A stretch of DNA of 64,000 nt from Agreia sp. PsM10 (GTDB lineage: Bacteria; Actinomycetota; Actinomycetes; Actinomycetales; Microbacteriaceae). Positions 52,261-63,887 of this stretch are shown piece by piece. The stretch spans positions 19,873-83,872 of the forward strand of contig NZ_JARUXC010000019.1 of NCBI RefSeq assembly GCF_030433855.1, given 5' to 3'. The notes beneath the pieces are model-generated. The model was not told the DNA's origin. It searched no databases and saw only the letters and a list, made by a program, of their open reading frames with translations. Each line of letters begins with the position of its first letter. Position 1 is the first letter of the stretch. Both the position numbers and the translations under genes were made by a program.

Positions 52261-52904
52261 GGCAGGGAGGTGAGAGTGGTGCGGAGCTCGGCGATCGCGT
52301 CACGCAGCTCGTGGTCGGTGAGACCGGTGCGCTCGACCACATCCGGTTCGCCCTCGACGACCGTGCCGACGGCCCACTTCGTTCCATCCGGGCGCACCAG
52401 CAGAAGGGATTCGGCCCCATCGACGCGGGCACGCAGCATGGCCGTCCCGGCCGGATGCTGCCGAACGTGTTCCTGCACGATCTCGAGTTCGGCGTCCGGA
52501 CCGGACACATCGGGATCCTGGGCGAAGACGAACCAGGTGAGCAGGGTTCGGGGCTGCATCAGCAGTGACACCGGGTCCGACTCGACGTGCACAACGGTGT
52601 CGGCGATCTCATCGTGGATGAGTGTGATCTCGGTCCACAGCGTGGCACGGCCGAGGGCGTAGGCGACAGGCAGCGCTGCCTCTTCGACCTCGATCTCCTC
52701 GTCGACGACAGTGGCGAAGCCCCGGCCCAGGAGAGAGGACACGCCCGCAACGGGAAGCACGTCGGAGTGCATCTCCTCTGTGAGGCGCAGTACTCGTGCG
52801 CTCATCTCGGCCTCGGGGGTCGACATGCGCTTGAGCAGGTAGGCGATCTCTGCGTAGCCGAAACCGATCGCGTCGGCTGACTTCTCGGTGGTCTGGTCAG
52901 TCAT
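52257..52904 (-). CDS. unknown 215-aa protein of the WXG100 cassette (weakly EspG-like)
   Basis: Soluble, acidic, mixed alpha/beta. VLPVAGVSSLLGRGFATVVD, a central segment LGRATLWTEITLIHDEIADTV and a C-terminal strand-rich part ending in helix LTDHELRDAIAELRTTL loosely recall EspG-type chaperones that bind ESX substrates, but the similarity is only impressionistic. A cytoplasmic immunity protein is the alternative. ATG 52904 has AAAGGA upstream. It lies 30 nt after the WXG100 gene and overlaps the two-helix protein gene by 4 nt. Confidence 0.65.
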   Translation of the reverse strand: MTDQTTEKSADAIGFGYAEIAYLLKRMSTPEAEMSARVLRLTEEMHSDVLPVAGVSSLLGRGFATVVDEEIEVEEAALPVAYALGRATLWTEITLIHDEIADTVVHVESDPVSLLMQPRTLLTWFVFAQDPDVSGPDAELEIVQEHVRQHPAGTAMLRARVDGAESLLLVRPDGTKWAVGTVVEGEPDVVERTGLTDHELRDAIAELRTTLTSLP

Positions 52905-52934
52905 CAGGTGGAGTCCTTTCGAGGAGAATCGGGT

Positions 52935-53933
52935 TTAGAAACCAAGGAAGTCCGAGACTCCCTCGCCCAGGTCTTTGATGCCGTTGCCGACCTCGTCGGC
53001 GAATTTGCTGACACCCTTGCCGACATTGGACACGGTGTCGTCGACGAACTCCTTGACTCCGGGGAGCTCGTAGACAGCGATTCCGATGCTCGCCACCGCT
53101 GCGACTGTGCCCGCGGGTGGGGGAAGGAACGAGGCGACCCCCAAGGCTGCCTTTGTCGCAGACCAGGCGGCGTCGCCGTAGTCGCCCTTGGCGGCACTGG
53201 TGACGGCGTCGTATCCGTCGAGGCCGATGCCCAGCACGCCCAAGCCTTTTCCGAGTCCACCCTGGCCGACGAAATCGAAGATGCCGTTCTTGACTCGCGC
53301 GAGTCCGGTGCTCGCGTCGAAAACCTCATCCGAGATGTTGAGGGCCGGAATGTATTTGTAGAGGTTGTCGAGATTGAGGATGTCATTCGCGGAGTCGAGC
53401 AGGTTGAAGGGAATGCTGCGGCCGGGAATTCTGGACCACTCATATTTGCTCGTGATGTCCTTGCCGTGATCGAGCAGCCACGCCAGACCGTAGGCGTCTC
53501 GCGGCACCTCGATCATCGTCTTGATATCGCCGTAGGTGTCCCACCCGTCGCGGAACGCATCCCACGGGCTGGGCGAGCCCGGTGTCGCGGGGCCCGGGTT
53601 GCCGGGCGACCCGGGTGTGCCTGGTGCACCGGGCCCACCGTTGCCGCCCGCTCCGCCGTCTACCTGGCTCGTGGCCGTCTGCTCGTCGGCGTTCTTGATG
53701 AGCGTCGTCGACCCGAGCTCGAGGGCGTGCACGACGGTGTTGCCGAGCTGCTTGACCTGCGAGTTCCAGCGCTGCTGGAAGGCGCTCGCGTCGGGGCCCT
53801 GCCAGCTCTGCGTGGAGTTGACCAGGGACGACACCGTCTCGAGCGAGGAGCGGATCTGGTTCGAGCCCGAGGAGAACTGCTTCGCCAGTGCCCTCAGCTG
53901 ATCCGGGTCGGCGCCGTAGAACCCTTGTGCCAT
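52935..53933 (-). CDS. WXG100-domain protein with collagen-like linker and C-terminal effector-like domain
   Basis: 332 residues. Residues 1-95 are a WXG100/ESAT-6 helical hairpin (YGADPDQLRALAKQFSSGSN, turn SWQGPDASAFQQRW). A linker of Gly-Pro-x repeats (GGPGAPGTPGSPGNPGP, about 95-120) follows, then about 210 residues with hydrophobic Gly-rich segments (GLGKGLGVLGIGLDGYDAV, AGTVAAVASIGIAVYELPG) and an amphipathic tail. This matches the build of polymorphic type VII secretion effectors, possibly membrane-inserting. No ESX core gene is in the window. GGAGG lies 6 nt before ATG 53933. Confidence 0.82.
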   Translation of the reverse strand: MAQGFYGADPDQLRALAKQFSSGSNQIRSSLETVSSLVNSTQSWQGPDASAFQQRWNSQVKQLGNTVVHALELGSTTLIKNADEQTATSQVDGGAGGNGGPGAPGTPGSPGNPGPATPGSPSPWDAFRDGWDTYGDIKTMIEVPRDAYGLAWLLDHGKDITSKYEWSRIPGRSIPFNLLDSANDILNLDNLYKYIPALNISDEVFDASTGLARVKNGIFDFVGQGGLGKGLGVLGIGLDGYDAVTSAAKGDYGDAAWSATKAALGVASFLPPPAGTVAAVASIGIAVYELPGVKEFVDDTVSNVGKGVSKFADEVGNGIKDLGEGVSDFLGF

Positions 53934-53975
53934 CGTGATCCTCCGTGCTGAGTTCGAGCCTGTCGTTGTCGCTTC

Positions 53976-53981
53976 AGGCTA
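53976..53981 (-). promoter_or_regulatory. -10 box of the WXG100 operon
   Basis: Minus-strand TAGCCT about 42 nt before the ATG, giving a leader of about 35 nt with GGAGG at 53940-53944. Confidence 0.4.
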
Positions 53982-53988
53982 GCGTTCG

Positions 53989-54035
53989 GGCCCGCTCGGC
54001 TCGATGGGGAGAACTCCCCATGCGATCGGCGGGCC
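53989..54035. terminator. hairpin terminator after purL
   Basis: Nested arms GGCCCGC (53989-53995) with GCGGGCC (54029-54035), and ATGGGGA (54004-54010) with TCCCCAT (54015-54021), form a long hairpin about 40 nt past the purL stop. No T-tract follows, as is common in this group. Confidence 0.6.
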
Positions 54036-54071
54036 CCGACGCGTCAGTGCCTCTGTGTCGGTAGCTCGGCG

Positions 54072-56411
54072 TCAGTAGCCGACGACGTCGCCGAAGTGCT
54101 GCTGCAGGGTGGCCCGGTGCGTGCCGCGCAGCTCGTCGAGCGACACGTCGAACTGGCCCTGCACGCTGATGCCCGGCTCCGTGGCATCCGTGACGCCCAC
54201 CCGGATCACCGGGTAGCCGCGGCCCTCGCAGAGCCCGATGAACTTCACGTCGTCTTCGCGCGGAACGCTGACGAGCACCCGGCCCGTGGTCTCGGAGAAG
54301 AGCGCCGTGGCGATGTCGACGCCGTCGCGCAGCATCAGCTCGTCGAGGAACACCCGGGCGCCCACTCCGAAGCGCATCACGCTCTCGACCAGAGCGGTGG
54401 CGAGCCCGCCGTCGGACAGGTCGTGGGCCGAGGCGATGATCGATTGCTGCGCGCCCGCGGCGAGCAGGCCGGCGAGCGTGGCCTCGTTCGCCAGCGACAC
54501 GGCCGGCGGGCGACCGCCGAGGTGGTCATGGATGACGCCCGCCCAGGCCGAGCCGTCGAACTCGACGGTCGTGGTGCCGAGCAGGTAGATGTTGTTGCCC
54601 TCGTCCTGCCAGCCGCTCGGGATGCGCTTGGCCACGTCGTCGATCACGCCGAGGATGGCGACCACCGGGGTCGGGTGGATCGGCTTGGTGCCCGTCTGGT
54701 TGTAGAACGACACGTTGCCGCCGGTGACCGGGATCTCGAGCTCGAGGCATCCGTCGGCGAGGCCCTCGACGGCCTTCGAGAACTGCCACATGACCTCGGG
54801 GTCCTCGGGTGAGCCGAAGTTGAGGCAGTCCGACACGGCGACCGGGGTGGCGCCCGTGGAGGCGACGTTGCGGTACGCCTCGGCCAGGGCCAGCTGCGCG
54901 CCCTGGTACGGGTCGAGCTGGCAATACCGGCCGTTGGCATCCGTTGCGATCGCGAAGCCGAGGCCCGACTCCTCGTCGACGCGGATCATGCCGCCGTCGT
55001 CGGGGACGCTCAGCGCTGTGTTGCCGAGCACGTAGCGGTCGTACTGGTTCGTGATCCAGCTCGGGTCGGCGAGGTTGGGGGAGCCGAGCAGGCGGAGGAG
55101 CTGGTCGCGCAGCTCTGCCGGCGTGGTGGGACGGGGGAGTGTGGAGGCGGTGTCGGCCTGCAGCGCGTCGATCCAGCTCGGGTACTCGACCGGGCGGGTG
55201 TAGACGGGGCCGTCGACGGCGACCGTGCGCGGTTCGACGTTGACGATCTCCTCGCCGTGCCAGTTGATGATCAGGCGGCCGGTGTCGGTGACCTCGCCGA
55301 GAACGCTGGTCTCGACGTCCCACTTCTCGACGACCTTCAGGAAGCCCTCGAGCTTCTCGGGGGTCACGACGGCCATCATGCGCTCCTGGCTCTCCGACAT
55401 CAGGATCTCTTCGGCGGTGAGCGAGGGGTCGCGCAGCAGCACCTTCTCGAGCTCGATGAACATGCCGCCGTCGCCGTTGGAGGCGAGCTCGCTGGTCGCG
55501 CACGAGATGCCCGCGGCCCCCAGGTCCTGGATGCCCTCGACGAGCTTCTCGCGGAACAGCTCGAGGCAGCACTCGATGAGCACCTTCTCGGCGAACGGGT
55601 CGCCGACCTGTACGGCGGGACGCTTGGTGGGGCCGCCGGCCGAGAACGTGTCGGAGGCGAGAATGGATGCTCCGCCGATGCCGTCGCCGCCGGTGCGGGC
55701 CCCGAAGAGAACGACCTTGTTGCCGACTCCGCGCGCGTTGGCGAGGTGCAGGTCTTCGTGGCGCAGCACGCCCACGCTCAGGGCGTTGACGAGGGGATTG
55801 CCCTGGTACACCGGGTCGAACCAGGTCTCTCCGCCGATGTTCGGCAGGCCCAGGCAGTTGCCGTAGAACGAGATGCCCGAGACCACGCCGTGCACGACGC
55901 GAGCCGTGTCGGGGTCCGAGATGTCGCCGAAGCGCAACGCATCCATGACCGCGACCGGGCGCGCACCCATCGAGATGATGTCGCGCACGATGCCGCCGAC
56001 GCCGGTCGCGGCGCCCTGGAACGGTTCGATGTAGCTGGGGTGGTTGTGGCTCTCGATCTTGAAGGTGACGGCCCAGCCCTCGCCCACGTCGACGACGCCG
56101 GCGTTCTCGCCCATGCCGACCATGAGGTTCTTCTTCATCGCCGGCGTGACCTTCTCGCCGAACTGCCGCAGGTAGATCTTGGAACTCTTGTAGGAGCAGT
56201 GCTCGCTCCACATGACGGAGTACATGGCCAACTCGCCCGACGTGGGTCGGCGGCCGAGGATCTCGCGCACCTTGGCGTACTCGTCGGCCTTCATGCCGAG
56301 TGCCGCGTACGGCTGCTCCCGGTCTGGAGTGTCGATCGCATTCTGCACGGTGTCGGCGGCGGCGCGGGCGGTAGCCGTGTGAATGGGGTTCGGGGCAGCG
56401 GATTCAGACAC
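54072..56411 (-). CDS. purL: phosphoribosylformylglycinamidine synthase, small-type PurL
   Basis: 779 residues, the length of the small PurL that works with PurS and Pur[13 protein letters not shown] (ATP site), [35 protein letters not shown], and the second-half repeats [14 protein letters not shown] and [13 protein letters not shown] are intact. It makes FGAM from FGAR, ATP and glutamine-derived ammonia in purine synthesis. GTG 56411 (protein [10 protein letters not shown]) has AAGGAG upstream. purQ and purS lie 3 kb away on the same strand, separated by sufSU and a lipoprotein gene. Confidence 0.97.
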   Translation of the reverse strand: MSESAAPNPIHTATARAAADTVQNAIDTPDREQPYAALGMKADEYAKVREILGRRPTSGELAMYSVMWSEHCSYKSSKIYLRQFGEKVTPAMKKNLMVGMGENAGVVDVGEGWAVTFKIESHNHPSYIEPFQGAATGVGGIVRDIISMGARPVAVMDALRFGDISDPDTARVVHGVVSGISFYGNCLGLPNIGGETWFDPVYQGNPLVNALSVGVLRHEDLHLANARGVGNKVVLFGARTGGDGIGGASILASDTFSAGGPTKRPAVQVGDPFAEKVLIECCLELFREKLVEGIQDLGAAGISCATSELASNGDGGMFIELEKVLLRDPSLTAEEILMSESQERMMAVVTPEKLEGFLKVVEKWDVETSVLGEVTDTGRLIINWHGEEIVNVEPRTVAVDGPVYTRPVEYPSWIDALQADTASTLPRPTTPAELRDQLLRLLGSPNLADPSWITNQYDRYVLGNTALSVPDDGGMIRVDEESGLGFAIATDANGRYCQLDPYQGAQLALAEAYRNVASTGATPVAVSDCLNFGSPEDPEVMWQFSKAVEGLADGCLELEIPVTGGNVSFYNQTGTKPIHPTPVVAILGVIDDVAKRIPSGWQDEGNNIYLLGTTTVEFDGSAWAGVIHDHLGGRPPAVSLANEATLAGLLAAGAQQSIIASAHDLSDGGLATALVESVMRFGVGARVFLDELMLRDGVDIATALFSETTGRVLVSVPREDDVKFIGLCEGRGYPVIRVGVTDATEPGISVQGQFDVSLDELRGTHRATLQQHFGDVVGY

Positions 56412-56501
56412 GCGGATATGGCTCCTTAGTGGGGCAGGCGGTGAGCGCCTCAATCCTACCGGCCCCGGGAATGCGGCGGCCCGAGGCGGCGTTGCCCCTG
56501 A

Positions 56502-58363
<1,862 letters not shown>

Positions 58364-58380
58364 CCTGCCTCCATTGCGCC

Positions 58381-58422
58381 GGTCGAGTAGTCGCGCGAGG
58401 CACGAGCCGACGTATCGAGACC
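58381..58422. repeat. second interspersed element (GGTCGAGTAG...TATCGAGACC)
   Basis: Bounded by GGTCGAGTAG and CGTATCGAGACC, imperfect inverted ends. It lies in the 69-nt gap between convergent sufU and a lipoprotein gene, a likely terminator position. It differs from the CTTCGAC repeat family. Confidence 0.55.
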
Positions 58423-58432
58423 ATCACCGCGA

Positions 58433-59251
58433 TCAGCTCGTGAGCAGAACCGTGCTCGACCGCCACTCGTGGCTGTCGCCGCCCACCTGCCACACGACCG
58501 TCACCGCGTGCGGCCCCGTCTCGGGCGTCGTGTTCACGACGAAGGTGCGCTGGGCATCCGAGCCCGCATCGAGCGTCGCCTCGACCGGCTGGTCTCCCTG
58601 CCACGCGTAGATCGTCTCGGGGGAGCCCACCAGCGATCGTCCGTCGGCCGGATCCGCGACCGCGAACGAGATCGTGACGGGGGATGCCGGGTCGTAGGCG
58701 GCCTCGCCGGTCTGGTCTTCGGGCCCGGCGGCCGGGTTGGTCCACGAGTAGACGGACTCACCGGTCGGCGGCACGCCGGCGTCGTCGATGCGCAGACCGG
58801 AGTCGGTCTGTCGCACGATCCACGCGTCGGCCGCGTCGGCGGTCGCGCCGCTCACCACAGTGATCGCTCCCTCGGGGCCCTCCGCCGCGACCAGGGTCGC
58901 CGTCGAGAGGGCGGCGGCTTCGTCTGCGGTGACTGTTCCGCCGGTCGGGGCCAGTTGCTCATACGTCTCGACCGAGCCGTAGAAGGCCTGCGATTCCGGG
59001 GACAGCATCGACCAGCTCGCCTGCAGGTCGCCGGCGGCGACGGCGTCGAGGTAGTCACGCGCCAGCGCGATCTCGGGCGTTTCGGCGGGCGTCGCGGTGG
59101 GTGTCGCAGCGGCGGTTGTCGACGCGGACGTCGTGCCGGCGACAGGTTCGGCCGGCGTTGTCTGGGACGTGCAGCCGACGAGCGCCGCCGATCCGAGCAG
59201 GGTGAGCGCGCCGAGAACGGTCAGGGTCTGAGTACTTCTGCGAGTAGTCAT
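58433..59251 (-). CDS. lipoprotein of unknown function
   Basis: 272 residues. The type II signal peptide has lipobox ALVGC (Cys27). A Thr/Ala/Pro spacer follows (TTSASTTAAATPTATPAETP), then two apparent domains: an NTF2-like helical part (IALARDYLDAVAAGDLQASWSML) and a C-terminal beta domain (SFAVADPADGRSLVG, VTVVWQVGGDSHEW). The NTF2-like resemblance is weak. It is exposed on the cell surface. It stands alone between sufU and purQ. Confidence 0.75.
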   Translation of the reverse strand: MTTRRSTQTLTVLGALTLLGSAALVGCTSQTTPAEPVAGTTSASTTAAATPTATPAETPEIALARDYLDAVAAGDLQASWSMLSPESQAFYGSVETYEQLAPTGGTVTADEAAALSTATLVAAEGPEGAITVVSGATADAADAWIVRQTDSGLRIDDAGVPPTGESVYSWTNPAAGPEDQTGEAAYDPASPVTISFAVADPADGRSLVGSPETIYAWQGDQPVEATLDAGSDAQRTFVVNTTPETGPHAVTVVWQVGGDSHEWRSSTVLLTS

Positions 59252-59309
59252 ACCTCGACGCTAGCGCGGCTCGTGTACCCCGTTCGGGGGTATGGAGGGA
59301 ACTCTGAGG

Positions 59310-60008
59310 CTACGCGCGAGCGAGCAGGCCCTCGAGTGCCGACGTGAAGAACGTGAGGCCGTCTACTCCCGAGCGCATCGCATCCGGGGTGTCGGGGCCG
59401 AAGCCGGGCTCGACGGCGTGCTCGGGGTGCGGCATGAGGCCCACGACGTTGCCGCGCGCGTTCGTGACGCCCGCGATGTTGTTCAGGGAACCGTTGGGGT
59501 TCACGTCGAGGTAGCGGAACACCACGTGGTTCTCGCCCTCGAGGCGCTCGAGCTCGGCGGTCGAGGCGATGAACCCGCCCTCGCCGTTCTTGAGCGGGAT
59601 GGTGATCTCCTGGCGATCGGTGAAGCCGTTGGTCCAGGCGGTCGATGTGTTCTCGACGCGCAGTCGCTGGTCGCGGCAGATGAACGAGCCGTGGTCGTTG
59701 CGGATGAGGCCACCGGGCAGAAGGTGAGCTTCGGTGAGCATCTGGAATCCGTTGCAGATTCCGAGCACGGGAACGCCGCGCTCGGCCGCCTGGATGACTT
59801 CGGCCATGATCGGTGAGTGGCTGGCGATGGCGCCGCAGCGCAGGTAGTCGCCGTAGCTGAAGCCGCCCGGAAGGATGATGGCGTCGACCCCGTCGAGGTC
59901 GTGGGTGCCGTGCCAGAGCGCGACGGGTTCGGCGCCGGCGAGGCGCACCGCGCGCTGGGCGTCGCGGTCGTCGAGTGAGCCGGGGAAGGTGACGACGCCG
60001 ATGCGCAT
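59310..60008 (-). CDS. purQ: phosphoribosylformylglycinamidine synthase glutaminase subunit
   Basis: 232 residues, class I glutamine amidotransferase. The nucleophile cysteine lies in VLGICNGFQ, the His-x-Glu pair in MPHPEHA, and it opens [17 protein letters not shown]. It supplies ammonia to PurL through the PurS bridge. Its ATG overlaps the last base of the purS stop, so both are co-translated. Confidence 0.96.
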   Translation of the reverse strand: MRIGVVTFPGSLDDRDAQRAVRLAGAEPVALWHGTHDLDGVDAIILPGGFSYGDYLRCGAIASHSPIMAEVIQAAERGVPVLGICNGFQMLTEAHLLPGGLIRNDHGSFICRDQRLRVENTSTAWTNGFTDRQEITIPLKNGEGGFIASTAELERLEGENHVVFRYLDVNPNGSLNNIAGVTNARGNVVGLMPHPEHAVEPGFGPDTPDAMRSGVDGLTFFTSALEGLLARA

Positions 60009-60301
60009 CAGACGGATGCTCCGGCTGCGACCTCGGATGCGCCATCGGCGGGCGACTCGACGACGTGGATACCGACGACGTCTTCGATGACCTGGTTCGA
60101 GAGCATCTCGTCGGCCAGGGTCGCGACCTCGGCGAGCACGGCGTCGGTGACCTCGCCCTCGACGGTGAGCTCGAAGCGCTTGCCAACTCGAACCGACGTG
60201 AACTGCGACTGGCCGAGGCGTGTGAGGGCGCCGAGCACGGCCTTGCCCTGGGGATCGAGAAGTTCGGCCTTGGGCATGACCTCGACGACGATTGTGGGCA
60301 C
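60008..60301 (-). CDS. purS: phosphoribosylformylglycinamidine synthase subunit PurS
   Basis: 97 residues. [20 protein letters not shown] and [11 protein letters not shown] are the PurS signature; the small dimer links PurQ to PurL. A 15-residue Ala/Ser tail extends beyond the usual end. It is the first gene of the purSQ pair. A minus-strand TAGACT at 60342-60347 about 40 nt upstream is a plausible -10. Confidence 0.95.
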   Translation of the reverse strand: MPTIVVEVMPKAELLDPQGKAVLGALTRLGQSQFTSVRVGKRFELTVEGEVTDAVLAEVATLADEMLSNQVIEDVVGIHVVESPADGASEVAAGASV

Positions 60302-60447
60302 CGGAGAACTCTTTTCGAGAAGTGACGGGTGGATTCGCCCCCAGTCTAAACGCTGGGCATCGGCTTCACGCCCGAGCGCGCCACTTGGCAGGCGGGCCGC
60401 CCGACCGTAGCCTCGGAGTCTGAGGTCAATGACGACTGGAGATCGTG

Positions 60448-62046
60448 ATGAGTGAACCCGTGAGCCCCGCCGCAGCAGTCACCCCGACGGGGCACGCCAC
60501 CGTCTCGGTGGCGGCCATCCTCGCCGAGACGGCCGCGCGCCGGCCCGACAAGACGGCTCTGATCGTGGGGGAGCAGAGCATCAGCTACTCCGCGCTGTGG
60601 GAGGAGACGCTCGCCTACGCCGGAGCCCTGCGCGATCGAGGCGTCGACCGAGGCGACCCCGTCGCCATCCTGATACCGAACGTGCCCGACTTTCCCCGTG
60701 TCTATTACGCGCTCCTGGCGCTCGGCGCGATCGTCGTGCCGATTCATGCGCTTCTGAAGGCCGAGGAGATCGCGTTCGTGCTGCGCGACAGCGGGGCCAC
60801 CCTGCTCGTGTGCTCGGCTCCGCTTCTCGGCGAGGGCGCGAAGGGGGCGGCGCTCGCGGGTGTCGACGTGGTGTCGCTCATGATGCCGCCGCATTCGAGC
60901 GACGAATCGCTGGATGCCGTGGGTTTCGATCGTCTGGAGGATCTCGCCGCGCAGACGGTGCCGCTGGAGAACTACGTGGCCTGCGCCCCGGGCGACACGG
61001 CGACCATTCTCTACACGAGTGGGACGACGGGGTCGCCGAAGGGCGCCGAGGGAAGTCACTTCTCGCTGGTCGAGCAGACGAGCACGCTGCTGCTCGACAC
61101 CTTCGATATGACGAGCGACGATGTGCTGCTCGGCTGCCTGCCGCTCTTTCACACCTTCGGCCAGACCTGCGTCCTCAACACCGGATTCCGTGCGGGCGCC
61201 ACGATCGTGCTGATGCCGAAGTTCGATGGCGCCGGCGCGATCGAGCTCATCAAGCGCCACGGCTGCACGATCTTCTTCGGGGTGCCCACCATGTACATGG
61301 TGATCCTGGCCGCCGCCGGCGCCGAGCCCGTTCAGACGAAGCTGCGGTACGGCATCTCGGGCGGTGCCGCGATCCCCGTGGCCATCATCGACAGGTTCAC
61401 GCAGCTCTTCGGCGTGGACATCCACGAGGGCTACGGCCTCACCGAGACCTCTCCGGTCGCCAGCTTCAACCAGCGCGGGGTGACCCCGCGGCCCGGCACG
61501 ATCGGCACGCCGATCTGGGGCGTGGATGTCGAGATCGCCCGGGCCGAGAACGACGACGCGATCGAGCTGCTTCCTCGGGGGGAGCTCGGCGAACTCGTGA
61601 TCAGGGGCCACAACCTCATGAAGGGCTATCTGCACCGTGAGGAGGACACGGCCCGGTCGGTGGTCGACGGGTGGTTCCGCACCGGCGACCTCGGAACGAA
61701 GGACGACGACGGCTACCTGCGCATTCTCGACCGCAAGAAGGACATGATCCTGCGCAACGGCTACAACGTGTACCCCCGCGAGGTCGAGGAGGTGCTTGCC
61801 GGGCACCCGGATGTCTCGATGGCGGCCGTGTACGGCATCCCTCACGAGGTGCATGGTCAGGAAGTGGTGGCGGCGGTGGTGCTCGTTTCCGGAGCGACCG
61901 TGACCGGTGCAGAGCTGGTGGCGTTCGCCGAGGAGCACGTCGCGGCCTACAAGTACCCGCGGGAGGTCGCGATCGTGGAGGCCCTGCCGATGGGTCCGAG
62001 CGGAAAGGTGCTGAAGAGAGAGCTCGTGGCGCGCCACGTTTCCTGA
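60448..62046 (+). CDS. long-chain acyl-CoA synthetase (AMP-binding enzyme)
   Basis: 532 residues. The ANL superfamily motifs are complete: P-loop TILYTSGTTGSPKGAEGSH, HTFGQTCVLNTGFRAGAT, GYGLTETSP, WFRTGDLGTKDDDGYLRILD, KDMILRNGYNVYPREVEE, and the C-terminal catalytic lysine in GPSGKVLKREL. It activates a fatty or other carboxylic acid as acyl-AMP and then acyl-CoA. ATG 60448 has GGAG six bases upstream. A TAGCCT box lies in the divergent 146-nt gap shared with purS. Its stop codon TGA is the first base triplet of a tandem repeat array. Confidence 0.92.
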   Translation: MSEPVSPAAAVTPTGHATVSVAAILAETAARRPDKTALIVGEQSISYSALWEETLAYAGALRDRGVDRGDPVAILIPNVPDFPRVYYALLALGAIVVPIHALLKAEEIAFVLRDSGATLLVCSAPLLGEGAKGAALAGVDVVSLMMPPHSSDESLDAVGFDRLEDLAAQTVPLENYVACAPGDTATILYTSGTTGSPKGAEGSHFSLVEQTSTLLLDTFDMTSDDVLLGCLPLFHTFGQTCVLNTGFRAGATIVLMPKFDGAGAIELIKRHGCTIFFGVPTMYMVILAAAGAEPVQTKLRYGISGGAAIPVAIIDRFTQLFGVDIHEGYGLTETSPVASFNQRGVTPRPGTIGTPIWGVDVEIARAENDDAIELLPRGELGELVIRGHNLMKGYLHREEDTARSVVDGWFRTGDLGTKDDDGYLRILDRKKDMILRNGYNVYPREVEEVLAGHPDVSMAAVYGIPHEVHGQEVVAAVVLVSGATVTGAELVAFAEEHVAAYKYPREVAIVEALPMGPSGKVLKRELVARHVS

Positions 62047-62091
62047 GCCTGTCGCTCCCTGAGCCTGTCGCTCCCTGAGCCTGTCGAAGGG
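62044..62091 (-). repeat. 16-bp tandem array, left flank of the second HNH gene (3 units)
   Basis: TGAGCCTGTCGCTCCC occurs twice (62044-62059, 62060-62075), then TGAGCCTGTCGAAGGG (62076-62091). Read on the minus strand this is ACAGGCTCAGGGAGCG, the same 16-bp period as the array at 63888-64000 but inverted. The first unit contains the stop codon of the acyl-CoA synthetase gene. Confidence 0.85.
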
Positions 62092-62121
62092 CACTCGCGT
62101 CTCGACCTGCTCGACGAACGG
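62078..62121 (-). repeat. composite interspersed repeat, inverted copy
   Basis: Read on the minus strand: CCGTTCGTCGAGCAGGTCGA, then GACGCGAGTG, then the CTTCGACAGGCTCAG unit. It matches the composite at 24121-24168. Confidence 0.6.
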
Positions 62122-62132
62122 GGTCGCCGGGG

Positions 62133-63749
62133 TCACCATGGTCTGCCGGTTCGTTGCTGTCCGGCGGGTCTTGGTGTTCGGTGCGTGTCTTGCCAGCTGG
62201 GTGGTTTGACGTGTGGTCTGCCGTGGATCATGACGAGTTGCCATGCGGAGGTGTGGATGGTGGCGTGGTGGAACGGGCACAGCAACACCAAATTGTCGAT
62301 ATCGGTCCGTCCGGGCGGATAGTTCTCGCTGACCCATGGTGTGACGTGGTGCGCCTGACACCGTGAGGGTGGAGCGGCACAGCCGGGGATGACGCATCTG
62401 CCGTCGCGGGCGGCGAGTGCTCTGCGTTGCCTTCGGGTGGCGAGACGTTTCGTTTTGCCGTGGTGCAGGATCTCGCCGTGCTTGCCGAAGAGGGTGGTGA
62501 TGGTGCCGCCGTGGCAGCGGAGCTGGTCGACGGTGCTGATGGGGATGGGTTCGGTGCTGCCGTCGATCCACGCGGCGCCGTGCCCGGTTTGGAGGTCGTC
62601 GAGGGTGACGTGCACGTTCACGGTCGGTGCCGCCCCGTTCAGCAGCGACGCAGTCGGCGACGTCGCGGCCAGCTCGAGGAGGGTCATGACCGCGTCGAGG
62701 AGCTTCTGCTCCGCCGTGCGCGCATCGATGATCGCCTCGTCGCCCGAGGTGTCGCCCCGTTGTGCGGGTTCGTGTGGAGAGCGGTCGTCGATCGTCAGGA
62801 GGCCATTGGTCTGATCCCCGGCGATGTCGGTAGCGCCGTGGTCGGAGCCGGCCGCTGCTGAGTCTGCCGGGTTCGGTGCGTCGGGGGTGCGTGGGCTGAG
62901 GATCGAGTCGACCGCGGCCAGGAACACGCCCAGTTGCAGGGGCGGGAGAGCGTACCGGCCCCTCGCCATGCCGTCGGCGCCGATTTTCGGGTAGCTGAAG
63001 CCGCGCAGGGACTGTTTCACGGCGTCGCGGGGTTCGGCACCGTCGGGGTCGAGGTGTTCCCGGATGCGGATCGCGAGCCGGCCGATCTCCTCGACCGTGT
63101 ACCGCCTCGGTGCCCTGGACCACGCATCACCATCGCCCACAACACCGTCCTCATCAGAAACCCCCTCCGCACTGGCCCCGGCGTCCGCGTTCGCATCAAC
63201 GTTGGTATCGATATCCGGGTCGGAGACTGTGGCCATCGCGGCGGCGACGAGGTGCCGTTCGGCCTGATCCGTGGCATCCGACCAGCCGGTGCGGTTCACG
63301 ACCTCGGACAGGGTGCGGCAGATCACCGCCGCCGTATCGACGCCGACACGGCCGGCGAAGAACGCCGCCTCCACGACCGGGAAGAAACTCGGATTCGGCG
63401 TTCCCGACAGAGACACCGACGACCGTAGCCGCTGGCCCAGGCTGATACGGGTCGCCGCGGTGCGCTCCGAGACGTTCGTGGTCGCAGCAAGGAGCTTTCT
63501 CGCCGACCCGAACCCATGACGGTACGCGAGCCCCGCGGTGTCGAGTTCACGGCGGGACTCGTGCGCGACCTCCGCCGCCACCCAGGTACGGGCAGCGTCA
63601 CTGGCGCGACCGATGGCCTCCCACTGATGGGCCGCTGCGAGCAGGGCATCACCCGACTCGGCACCTGCAGACACGGCTGCGCGGTTCTCGTCGAGGAGCT
63701 GCCGGAGACGCACGGCGATATCGCCGAGGGATGCGTCGAGGAGGTCCAT
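62133..63749 (-). CDS. DUF222/13E12-family HNH endonuclease-like protein, second copy
   Basis: 538 residues from ATG 63749; an in-frame TTG at 63761 is less likely. DUF222 helices are followed by a long variable acidic region (about 185-220, rich in Asp and Ala; another at 290-345), then an HNH domain with CVIPGCAAPPSRCQAHHVTPWV and NLVLLCPFHHATIH. Nuclease activity is inferred only from the motif. It differs greatly from the copy at 11309-12685 outside the HNH part. It is flanked on both sides by inverted 16-bp repeat arrays, which suggests exchange or mobility. A minus-strand TACTGT lies 12 nt before the ATG. Confidence 0.83.
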   Translation of the reverse strand: MDLLDASLGDIAVRLRQLLDENRAAVSAGAESGDALLAAAHQWEAIGRASDAARTWVAAEVAHESRRELDTAGLAYRHGFGSARKLLAATTNVSERTAATRISLGQRLRSSVSLSGTPNPSFFPVVEAAFFAGRVGVDTAAVICRTLSEVVNRTGWSDATDQAERHLVAAAMATVSDPDIDTNVDANADAGASAEGVSDEDGVVGDGDAWSRAPRRYTVEEIGRLAIRIREHLDPDGAEPRDAVKQSLRGFSYPKIGADGMARGRYALPPLQLGVFLAAVDSILSPRTPDAPNPADSAAAGSDHGATDIAGDQTNGLLTIDDRSPHEPAQRGDTSGDEAIIDARTAEQKLLDAVMTLLELAATSPTASLLNGAAPTVNVHVTLDDLQTGHGAAWIDGSTEPIPISTVDQLRCHGGTITTLFGKHGEILHHGKTKRLATRRQRRALAARDGRCVIPGCAAPPSRCQAHHVTPWVSENYPPGRTDIDNLVLLCPFHHATIHTSAWQLVMIHGRPHVKPPSWQDTHRTPRPAGQQRTGRPW

Positions 63750-63887
63750 ACGAGAAGTCAAACAGTAACCACCGACACTGGGTTGACCGAGGCATTCGAT
63801 GCCTGATCAGGGGATATGGGTGTGGATAACGGAGCCTGAACTACCGTTGTGGAGGAGAAGAGGGCGTCGAGCCTTAGGGCCCCTTCG
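63750..63887. other. gene-free stretch between the HNH gene and the right repeat array
   Basis: It holds the HNH gene -10 (minus TACTGT, plus-strand 63762-63767) and otherwise no recognisable element. The CTTCGAC start of the repeat begins at 63884. Confidence 0.4.
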
